In this document: one piece after another, positions 57,067-64,000 of the stretch
How the letters are laid out: each line of letters begins with the position of its first letter
Numbering within the stretch: position 1 is the stretch's first letter
NCBI RefSeq assembly: GCF_037996825.1
Contig: NZ_JBBNAC010000001.1
Span: 620,001 to 684,000 of the forward strand
Reading direction: 5' to 3'
DNA length: 64,000 nucleotides
Origin: Bdellovibrio sp. BCCA
Lineage (GTDB): Bacteria; Bdellovibrionota; Bdellovibrionia; Bdellovibrionales; Bdellovibrionaceae
Translations under genes and position numbers: made by a program
The notes under the pieces: generated by a model
What the model was told of the DNA's origin: nothing
Database searches by the model: none
Seen by the model: only the letters and a program-made list of their open reading frames with translations

Positions 57067-58365
57067 TTATTTTGTACCGCTGAAAGATTTTATTTCCGAA
57101 GATGTTGGAGAAACTCCGTATCGGGAAGGCGGCTTGCAGTAACGAGGCGCCTCTTCATTAGAACAACCGTAGATCGCGCGAATCTTAGGGTGAGCGAAGT
57201 ATATTTTGTTGATTCTGTCCTTAAAAGACGAATGGACATCTCGCTTATCTCCATAAAAATGTATATCCGTTCGTGTCGCTCCAAAAACCATTTCTTGTTC
57301 TAGAAGATCTTTCTTCTCCTGTTGAGTTAACTTTGGATTATCTAAGATGGTCTTAACCATAAGTTCCACCCCAAACCAATCACAGAATGCTTCAGCAATA
57401 CGATCGGTGCTAAAGCCAAAACAAATTTCGTTTGTACGAGGTTTGCCAACAGGTTGAGCGTAAATCGATTCCGGCGAGCGCAAGCAAGAGACCACCTCTT
57501 TAAAAGGATATTTTCCTTCGGCATTGTTCGGCCTCAAGGAAGAATTCATTGTTGCAGTATATTCAAGATTGTTGTTGTAACAGGGATCTATGCGGTGACC
57601 TAGCTCGTGGCCAATAACGGAGATATGTGACCGAGAAAGAAGAAGATTTCCTGTACCAATTTCAACCCGGTTTAAGTGCGCCCTAAACTGACCACCTTCG
57701 TATGCATTCGAGGCGCCATCATCGAGATCGACATAATCACTGGCTTGCACCTTTAAAGAGCTCACATAGCTCTTATAATTCTCTCTAAGGACCGGATCCA
57801 AAATAGTGTCTTCAAGAAATTCATCAGCGGCCTTTTTGGTTAAGCCCGCTTGTTGTGTTAAGTATTCATATACATTTTCTTTCAGAAACGGAGCCGCGCC
57901 ATTTTCGGGGCTCATGGCCCCATCGGCTGATATAGCACGTATGATTTTTCTTTTTAAATAAGCTTCGGCTGACCCATGATTGGAAGCTTTTTTAAGGAAC
58001 TCTGCAACACTGGGATCTTCGCTATACTTGCTGTCTAGTTTTGACAACATAAGGGCTTTAGATATTTTTTTCACCGTCATTGATGCATCTGAACAGTCTG
58101 CAAGACGACATTGAGCAGGTAAGAGCTTCGCATCTTTCGCCAACTGCATAAATTCTGGATCTTTTGCCAAACGCTCATTGATGAGTTTTGAATTAGCTAA
58201 AGCCAATTTCTCTTCATTCAGCGAATTTATCATTTGTTTGCGTTTTTCGGAAACGTACTTGCCGTTAAATTTATTTCTGAAATAGCTCGCAGGATCTTTA
58301 CAAAATTCAGATTGAGCCAAAGCCAAATTAGAAATCAATGTTGTCAAAATCAATAGAAACTTCAT
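57067..58365 (-). CDS. Exported zinc metallopeptidase (HExxH)
   Basis: 432 residues from ATG 58365 (the longer frame is not needed). Signal peptide cut near LALAQS. The zinc motif HELGH is at about residue 252 (VIGHELGHRIDPCYNNNLEY); a later RIAEAFCDWFGVELMV supplies Glu as the third ligand. Several Cys residues suggest disulfides. The order resembles the lipoprotein peptidase at 7383-9089, HExGH then E-x2-D. Predatory bacteria secrete many proteases, but no target can be stated. Confidence 0.8.
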   Translation of the reverse strand: MKFLLILTTLISNLALAQSEFCKDPASYFRNKFNGKYVSEKRKQMINSLNEEKLALANSKLINERLAKDPEFMQLAKDAKLLPAQCRLADCSDASMTVKKISKALMLSKLDSKYSEDPSVAEFLKKASNHGSAEAYLKRKIIRAISADGAMSPENGAAPFLKENVYEYLTQQAGLTKKAADEFLEDTILDPVLRENYKSYVSSLKVQASDYVDLDDGASNAYEGGQFRAHLNRVEIGTGNLLLSRSHISVIGHELGHRIDPCYNNNLEYTATMNSSLRPNNAEGKYPFKEVVSCLRSPESIYAQPVGKPRTNEICFGFSTDRIAEAFCDWFGVELMVKTILDNPKLTQQEKKDLLEQEMVFGATRTDIHFYGDKRDVHSSFKDRINKIYFAHPKIRAIYGCSNEEAPRYCKPPSRYGVSPTSSEIKSFSGTK

Positions 58366-58404
58366 TGTAAGCTTGTCGGAAGAAATGAAAGGCTTCTTTA
58401 TGCC

Positions 58405-58433
58405 TTGCACGTCTTGGGTATGGCTTATAAAAT
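58405..58433 (+). promoter_or_regulatory. Promoter for near-leaderless EpmA-like gene
   Basis: TTGCAC, 17 bases, TAAAAT. The -10 ends 9 bases before the GTG start at 58443, and there is no ribosome site. This is the best promoter of this class in the window. Confidence 0.55.
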
Positions 58434-58442
58434 AGCCGAACT

Positions 58443-59654
58443 GTGACCAGACAAGAATATTTATCCCAAATTTGGACAAACTATCCCGCAATGCCTTCTA
58501 ATTCTAAGGCTGCTGGTCGAATTTATAAAATCGAACGGGACGAGGATTCTTTGAAGTTGGTTCTCCTTCGCGATCAAAAGACTCGAAAAATCCAATTTGA
58601 AAAAGCTCCGCCGTATTCAGAGTTTTTGATGGAAGGGGACCTGGTTGCCGTTGTTTCTTCGAACGAAATCGTTCTGCTGGCTCCGCAAAAAAAATCTTTA
58701 CCTCATCGTCAGTTTGATCCTGAGTTGCTAAAGACTTGGAATGTCTACGTGCAAGGTCTTCGTGATTTTTTTACTTCTCAAGATTTTATCGAATTAAAAA
58801 CGCCGTCTTTGGTTGTTTGTCCTGGAACAGAACCAAGTCTTGATGTGTTCTCTACGACTTTAAAAGTAGGTTCACGTACACAAAAACTTTATTTGCCGAC
58901 AAGTCCTGAGCTTCATCTCAAAAAAGCTTTAGCTTTAGGGGCAGAAAAGATTTTTGAAATAGCTCCGTGTTACCGAAATGGTGAAGTCACGGAAAGACAT
59001 CAGCCGGAATTTTTGATGCTCGAATGGTACAGAGCTTTTGATAATCTTACGAGTATTAAAAAAGATGTGGAAAACCTGGTGCACACTTTGACGAAGCTTC
59101 TGAAGGTATCCGGCCCGCGCAGTGTGAAAAGTCATTCGATCGCAGAACTTTTTAAAACCTACAGCGATTTCGATCTTCGCCCTGATACAACAAAAGAAGA
59201 ACTCAAAAAATTAGCAGAGAAGTTGCAAGTCGACGTGCGCAGTGCCGAAAGCATCGACGATTTTTTCTTTTTGATTTTTATGGAAAAAATCGAATCAAAA
59301 CTTCCGCCAGAAGATTTGATCTTTGTCGAAAAATACCCCCCTTATCAAGCGGCTCTGGCGCGTTTAACAGAAGATGGGTGGGGAGATCGTTTTGAAGTTT
59401 ATTGGAAGGGCCTGGAACTTGCGAACGCTTTCCATGAGCTCAATCATCCCGAAATTCAACGTCTGCGCTCAGCCGAAGATTTAGAAAAAAAGAAAGACCT
59501 TCGTAAGGAAGTCGTCAGTCTCGACGAAGAATTTTTTGAATGCCTAGAAGCAGGAATGCCTCCTTCAGGAGGCATCGCTCTCGGTGTTGAGCGTTTATTT
59601 ATGGCAATACTCGGAAAAGAGCGTATCTCAGACCTTCGTCTTTTCCCTTTGTAA
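58443..59654 (+). CDS. epmA: EpmA-like (GenX/PoxA) lysyl-tRNA synthetase paralogue, EF-P lysine ligase type
   Basis: 403 residues; GTG start at 58443. The class II core matches EpmA: KTPSLVVCPGTEPSLDVFST, LYLPTSPELHLKKALALGAE, KIFEIAPCYRNGEVTERHQP, EFLMLEWYRAFDNL and the C-terminal GGIALGVERLFMAILG. EpmA attaches beta-lysine to elongation factor P. The protein has an extra N-terminal region of about 85 residues (SLKLVLLRDQKTRKIQFEKA), OB-fold-like; E. coli EpmA, at about 325 residues, lacks this. EpmB or efp are not in this window. Full LysRS function is less likely. Confidence 0.85.
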   Translation: MTRQEYLSQIWTNYPAMPSNSKAAGRIYKIERDEDSLKLVLLRDQKTRKIQFEKAPPYSEFLMEGDLVAVVSSNEIVLLAPQKKSLPHRQFDPELLKTWNVYVQGLRDFFTSQDFIELKTPSLVVCPGTEPSLDVFSTTLKVGSRTQKLYLPTSPELHLKKALALGAEKIFEIAPCYRNGEVTERHQPEFLMLEWYRAFDNLTSIKKDVENLVHTLTKLLKVSGPRSVKSHSIAELFKTYSDFDLRPDTTKEELKKLAEKLQVDVRSAESIDDFFFLIFMEKIESKLPPEDLIFVEKYPPYQAALARLTEDGWGDRFEVYWKGLELANAFHELNHPEIQRLRSAEDLEKKKDLRKEVVSLDEEFFECLEAGMPPSGGIALGVERLFMAILGKERISDLRLFPL

Positions 59655-59800
59655 TCATCATTATCTCTTTGTTTTATTCGTGACCTGTATTGAGAAGAAC
59701 TCCGTACTTGAGATTCACTTGGATTTTCGTGGAACGAAAGTCCTTCGTGTTTCTGCGTATTTACTTTGGATTTGGAAAGCCTGTTCCGAAGAGATCAATT

Positions 59801-62800
59801 ATGGAACTCATAAAAAGAATGGCACGTCACGGATTGTTTTTAGGCGCACTAATGTTTGGTGCTACGGCACTCGCGACTCCGGGAACTTTAAACTACCAGG
59901 GCCGGATCTTAAAATCCGATGGAACCGCGTTGGAGTATAACAACGTGAGCTTCGCGTTTGAGGTTACGAACGAAACTGGCACTTGTGTTTTCTATCGCGA
60001 ACAACGCAACAACGTGAACATGCAGGGCTCAAAAGGAATTTTTGATATTCCTATTGGTGAAGGAACAAAACTTTATCCAACATCTTTAGGCTATTCTTTG
60101 CGCGATGTTTTTAATAACTCTGTTCAACATACCTGCGAAGGAAATACGACTTATACACCGGCCTTTGATGAAGTGCGCGTCCTGCGTGTGCAATTTCACG
60201 ACGGGACGGGATGGAAGGTCGTCACCCCGAACACGACAATTCGTTCAGTACCCTTTGCCAACTTTGCTTACTCGGCATCTCGAATCGGCGACAAGCAGGC
60301 GGCCGATTTTATTTTAAAAAACGCGGTAACATCGTGTACGGCAGGTCAGTACTTAACTTTTGATGGAACAAATTTTACATGTCAAAACGACGCCGGTGGG
60401 GCAGGAATGGTGGCAGATATCAATGTCACGGCTCCTCTCACTAAAAGCGGCACCGCTTCAATTCCAACTTTAGGAATTACGACGGGAACAACTGCGGGCA
60501 CCGTGGCTGCGGGCAATGATGCGCGTTTCACAGACGCTCGTCCTCCCACGGGAACGGCCGGAGGAGATTTAAGTGGCTCGTATCCAAATCCAACAGTTGC
60601 AAAAATTCAAGGTGTGGCTGTTTCATCAACGGCACCGACGTCAGGTCATTTTCTAAAATACGATGGGTCGCAGTGGTTAAGTTCTGCGGTTGCAACAAGT
60701 GATGTCTTGGGACTTTCAGCGACACTTTCAAATTATCTAACGACATCGGCATTCAATTCAGCTGTAGGCAGTGGCAACTGTGCGGCCCACCAAACTCCCT
60801 ATTGGAGTTCGGTTTCAGGATCTTTTCAGTGTCAGTCAATCAATGTGTCTTTAGCAGGTGATGTGAGTGGAACTATCGGCTCTGTTTCTGTGAATAAAAT
60901 TAAAGGCGTAGATGTTGATACAACAGGATTAACAAGTGGTCAGATTTTAAAATACGACGGAACGAAGTGGGCACCGGCTGCGGACTCCAATGCAGGAGGA
61001 ACTGTTACGAATATCACAACAGGCACAGGGCTTAGCGGTGGTCCGATCACAACGACGGGAACTATTTCTCTTGCGAATACTGCGGTTTCAGCAGGTTCTT
61101 ATACTAGAGCAAATATCACGGTGGATGCTCAAGGTCGTTTGACGTCTGCAAGCAATGGGGCCGCTGTGAATCTTGCTTCGGAAATCACGGGTGTTTTGCC
61201 CATCGTAAATGGTGGCACCGGACAAGCTACGGCTCTGGCGGCTTTCAACGGACTTTCTCCTGCGACGACAAAAGGCGACCTTATCACAAGAGATACAACG
61301 AACAACATTCGTCTTCCCGTGGGAACGAATGGACAAGTTTTATCTGCAAACTCGGCGCAGGCGTCAGGACTTGAATGGATTACGCCAACAAACGGAACTG
61401 TCACAAATGTCTCTGGAACAGCTCCTATTGTTGTTGCCACTGGCTCGACGACTCCGGCGATTTCAATTAACGATGCGACGACTTCAACAAAAGGTGCTGT
61501 TCAAATCGGTTCAGGTCTTTCTGTATCATCAGGAACGATCAGTGCAGATCCATCCACGTTTTCTTCTGCAGTGCCGGTCAGTAAGGGTGGTACAGGCGCA
61601 ACATCCATGACGGCCAATCGTTTGATTGCGTCGAATGGAACGGGTTCGGCTCTTGTGCCTTTTACTTGTTCTGCGGGTTATGTGATTACCTTTGATGCTA
61701 CCGGAATGATGATCTGCAGTCCTTTTCCAGATGCTTTTGTTAACGGTGGAAATATTTTCGGCACGACAACAACTTTGGGAACTAACGACGCCCAAAATTT
61801 AGGATTTAAAACAAATGGTGTCGTTCGTGCGACTCTTAAGACTGACGGAAGTTTCGGTCTTGGAAATCCCAATCCTTCTTACCCTCTTGATGTCACGGCG
61901 TCTTCAAATGCGGCCCGCTTTACTTCGAGTTACAACGCTGGAACTCGCGTGCTATTTGCAAATACGGACACCGGAGGTAAGACGTGGAATTTAGTCTCAA
62001 CAGGTTCCGCAAGTACGGGTGGAGCAGGGGCCCTTGTTATCGCGGATTTCTCTTCAAGTTCAACGGGACAATTTTCTTTTAGAGGTGATGGAAAACTAGG
62101 TGTGGGAACCGTGTCTCCTGCCGCGGCTCTTCATGTTTCAGCGCCCAGTGCTGTTGGAAGAATTTCTGCGAGCGGTCTTAATGAAGATGCGACTTTTCAA
62201 ATCAATAATGAAATAGAGAACAGTGGTTTTGCGCTCAAACGTTCCGATGTTACAAATACTTTGCAATTCAACTACGAAGCTCCGATTGGAACAACATCAA
62301 AACAGATTCTTTCGATGACGAGCTCAGGCTATGTTGGCATCGGTACAACCGCTCCGACTTCCGCTCTGACGATGATAAACAATGCCGTGTCGGATCTTAA
62401 TGATGATTTTAATATCATGACTTATTCGGATACTTACACGCCGTCGATCTTATTGACGAGATACAAAGGAACTTTGGCGGCACCAACAGCTATTACGGCG
62501 GGACTTCTTAGCAGTATTCAAACCAGAGGCTATAATGGTTCTACAATTGCCGAGGTCGCAGGTTTGCGTTTTCTTGCCGAGGAAAACTGGACAACGACCG
62601 CAACGACGAATAACGGAGCTCTCTCATTCCATACATCTACGAATGGAGCATCGACAGAAAAAATGCGTGTGACGTCTTCTGGCAATGTCGGGATTGGTAT
62701 CACGGCACCTCTTGCAACTTTGCATGTGGGAGGAAATATTAAACTTGGCCCCGTGAATCCAGCCAATACGGGAACTTTACCTGGATATGGAAACTATCTT

Positions 62801-63658
62801 TATTTCCATGGGGGACCTGCACCAGCGACGTCAGACAGTGATGTGACCGATCCGATCTGGATGGCACGTTATAATATTGCAGCTGACCAATCTGAATTAC
62901 GTGTGAATTTTACGGATAACAATCAAGCGCAAGACGCATTTTCCGTGGGATACACCAATGCCGGAGTATTTAATTCCATGATGCGTGTTCAAGGTGATGG
63001 CAAAGTAGGAATCGGTGACACCTCTCCAAGTTACAAACTCGACGTCAACGGCGAGGTGGCAGGTCGTAACGGTCTTGGTTATGTTCTTTATATGGGAGGA
63101 GATTCTTCAGGTGATCTTGAAATCGGGACAACCCAGACGTCCAACAATAATTTAGTGTTCTACAATCGGGGCGGTGGTTATGCGATGGACATTATGGCCC
63201 GAAATATCACTTACACGGGTTCTTTGAATCCCTCAGATCGCCGTTTGAAAAAAGATATTCATCCATTGCAAAAATCTTTGGAAAATATTTTGAAAATCGA
63301 AGGTGTTAGCTACTTCTGGAAAGAGCCTCAGAAATATTCCGAAGGTCTTCAGCGCGGAGTGATCGCACAACAAGTGGAAGAAGTTTTTCCGGATTTAGTA
63401 AAAACAGATAAAGCCGGAATGAAAAAAGTGAATTATCTGGGCTTCATTTCGCCGATCATTGAAAGTCTTAAAGAGTTTTATTCGTTGTGGTTCCATGACA
63501 GCCAAAAAATCCATCAGGAACTCGCTGAACAAAAATCTCAAATCGCTATTCTGGAAGAGAAAAACAAAGCTCTTGAAAGACACAATGAGGCTTTGGAAAA
63601 ACGTCTTCAAGCGATTGAAGCGCATCTTCGTCAGCCGACTTCCGTGGGCTCTCATTAA
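59801..63658 (+). CDS. Large exported fibre protein with C-terminal S74 intramolecular chaperone
   Basis: 1285 residues from ATG 59801, giving the signal peptide (MELIKRMARHGLFLGALMFG, cut near ALA-TP). After an N-terminal globular domain (TLNYQGRILKSDGTALEYNN) come fibre repeats: GGDLSGSYPNPTVAKIQGVA, AGDVSGTIGSVSVNKIKGVD, VNGGTGQATALAAFNGLSPA and VSKGGTGATSMTANRLIASN, then several VGIGTTAPTSAL-type units. The last 110 residues are a Peptidase S74 domain (SDRRLKKDIHPLQKSLENIL), which in phage fibres trimerises the stalk and then cuts itself off; the catalytic Ser and the downstream region are present. A coiled coil ends the protein. It resembles the mosaic adhesive trimer fibres of Bdellovibrio. 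Confidence 0.92.
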   Translation: MELIKRMARHGLFLGALMFGATALATPGTLNYQGRILKSDGTALEYNNVSFAFEVTNETGTCVFYREQRNNVNMQGSKGIFDIPIGEGTKLYPTSLGYSLRDVFNNSVQHTCEGNTTYTPAFDEVRVLRVQFHDGTGWKVVTPNTTIRSVPFANFAYSASRIGDKQAADFILKNAVTSCTAGQYLTFDGTNFTCQNDAGGAGMVADINVTAPLTKSGTASIPTLGITTGTTAGTVAAGNDARFTDARPPTGTAGGDLSGSYPNPTVAKIQGVAVSSTAPTSGHFLKYDGSQWLSSAVATSDVLGLSATLSNYLTTSAFNSAVGSGNCAAHQTPYWSSVSGSFQCQSINVSLAGDVSGTIGSVSVNKIKGVDVDTTGLTSGQILKYDGTKWAPAADSNAGGTVTNITTGTGLSGGPITTTGTISLANTAVSAGSYTRANITVDAQGRLTSASNGAAVNLASEITGVLPIVNGGTGQATALAAFNGLSPATTKGDLITRDTTNNIRLPVGTNGQVLSANSAQASGLEWITPTNGTVTNVSGTAPIVVATGSTTPAISINDATTSTKGAVQIGSGLSVSSGTISADPSTFSSAVPVSKGGTGATSMTANRLIASNGTGSALVPFTCSAGYVITFDATGMMICSPFPDAFVNGGNIFGTTTTLGTNDAQNLGFKTNGVVRATLKTDGSFGLGNPNPSYPLDVTASSNAARFTSSYNAGTRVLFANTDTGGKTWNLVSTGSASTGGAGALVIADFSSSSTGQFSFRGDGKLGVGTVSPAAALHVSAPSAVGRISASGLNEDATFQINNEIENSGFALKRSDVTNTLQFNYEAPIGTTSKQILSMTSSGYVGIGTTAPTSALTMINNAVSDLNDDFNIMTYSDTYTPSILLTRYKGTLAAPTAITAGLLSSIQTRGYNGSTIAEVAGLRFLAEENWTTTATTNNGALSFHTSTNGASTEKMRVTSSGNVGIGITAPLATLHVGGNIKLGPVNPANTGTLPGYGNYLYFHGGPAPATSDSDVTDPIWMARYNIAADQSELRVNFTDNNQAQDAFSVGYTNAGVFNSMMRVQGDGKVGIGDTSPSYKLDVNGEVAGRNGLGYVLYMGGDSSGDLEIGTTQTSNNNLVFYNRGGGYAMDIMARNITYTGSLNPSDRRLKKDIHPLQKSLENILKIEGVSYFWKEPQKYSEGLQRGVIAQQVEEVFPDLVKTDKAGMKKVNYLGFISPIIESLKEFYSLWFHDSQKIHQELAEQKSQIAILEEKNKALERHNEALEKRLQAIEAHLRQPTSVGSH

Positions 63659-63768
63659 GGAAGCCGTATTAAGGGAATTTCGAGGAAGATCCGCAAAATT
63701 CCTTGGTTTTAGTTAGTAAAAATAACAAACAACGCGATCCTAACTTTGATTCTGTGATTTTCTTTATT

Positions 63769-63806
63769 AAAACCTCTGCATCTTCAATCACATATAAAGA
63801 GGTTTT
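63769..63806 (+). promoter_or_regulatory. Hairpin over the ribosome site of the last gene
   Basis: AAAACCTCT pairs with AGAGGTTTT (9 bp, 20-base loop). The second arm holds the AGAGGT ribosome site, 3 bases before ATG 63809. Confidence 0.4.
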
Positions 63807-63808
63807 CG

Positions 63809-64000
63809 ATGAAAAAGCTTATCGTTGCGTTATTAGTTTTATCTGCGGCTCCTGCTTCTTACGCAGGGAAAATGAAAGAAATCTGGTCGATGACGAACGA
63901 AAGCGTTCTAGAAACATTGGGTTTTGATGAAGGCGCTGTCGCGATTGAAAACCATAAATTCGTGCAAGTCGAAGGCGCAGATCTAGCGATCCAAACAACA
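63809..64000 (+). CDS. Exported protein, 3' end outside window
   Basis: 64 residues are visible from ATG 63809, open to the last base. The signal peptide MKKLIVALLVLSAAPASYAG is clear (cut after SYA). The mature start is KMKEIWSMTNESVLETLGFD, charged, without cysteines in view. Ribosome site AGAGG, 6 bases before ATG. Product unknown. A frame in another register over this stretch is a shadow. Confidence 0.75.
   Translation, partial: MKKLIVALLVLSAAPASYAGKMKEIWSMTNESVLETLGFDEGAVAIENHKFVQVEGADLAIQTT

Noticed and set aside
1-64000. CRISPR arrays, prophage, insertion sequences, rRNA
   Set aside because: No regularly spaced repeats, integrase, transposase or rRNA sequence was seen on either strand; the S74 fibre is an exported host-type gene with signal peptide, not part of a phage tail cluster.

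Overview
The window looks like chromosome from a Bdellovibrio-type predatory bacterium (Bdellovibrionota). This is inferred from content, not from a database search. The clues are a very large exported fibre with a C-terminal endosialidase-type chaperone (59801-63658), regulators of the TIGR02147/DUF4423 type, many exported proteins and lipoproteins of unknown function, exported HExxH metallopeptidases, and small secreted Cys-containing proteins. Genes are dense, lie on both strands, and often overlap by a few bases. I see no prophage, insertion sequence, CRISPR array or rRNA operon.

Layout. 1-9100: a partial exported protein, MarR regulator, HbpS-like protein, divergent map/nnrD sharing one -10 region, an outer-membrane barrel, an SGNH-hydrolase lipoprotein and a zinc-peptidase lipoprotein. 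9300-11400: a locus of small secreted Cys-module proteins around two regulator-like genes, then two unrecognised small minus-strand ORFs. 11700-26500: porin-like protein, Nudix hydrolase, PepSY plus cytochrome b561, hemolysin III-like protein with an apparent ATC start, two MFS/regulator blocks, RRM protein, a double AhpD-like protein, APH-like kinase, alpha/beta hydrolase, a cupin-GNAT fusion, HutD and a PLP lyase. 26461-31477: a tight ileS-trmO-DUF2914 operon. 31600-36600: envelope proteins, TfoX-like protein and a small secreted protein behind a very good sigma-54 promoter. 36644-50369: tRNA-Leu(UAG) and glycine cleavage genes gcvT-gcvH, with gcvP 9 kb away; between them lie a TrmK-like methyltransferase, a TIGR02147 regulator, a broken solute-binding-protein gene, a 1065-residue lipoprotein with a CxxCH site, yheU-rsm22, a FAD-Rieske oxidoreductase and a GT9 glycosyltransferase. 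50400-64000: MFS transporter, a non-coding-rich interval with a 33-residue hydrophobic peptide whose start region is folded into a hairpin, a histone H1-like protein, a tldD-pmbA-DUF4286 operon, a second sigma-54-type promoter, an exported peptidase, an EpmA-like synthetase, the large fibre, and a partial exported protein.

How it fits together. Housekeeping functions (translation: ileS, trmO, map, tRNA-Leu, rsm22-like, epmA-like; one-carbon metabolism: gcvTHP; metabolite repair: nnrD) are interleaved with an envelope and secretion repertoire. The most unusual features are the 52.4-52.85 kb interval (hairpin-controlled peptide, strong terminators, repeated hairpin elements), the Cys-module/regulator locus at 9.3-11.05 kb, promoters placed so that transcription should start at or next to the start codon, a non-AUG start supported by a perfect Shine-Dalgarno site, and two small families of intergenic hairpin repeats. 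All domain names come from reading motifs by eye.
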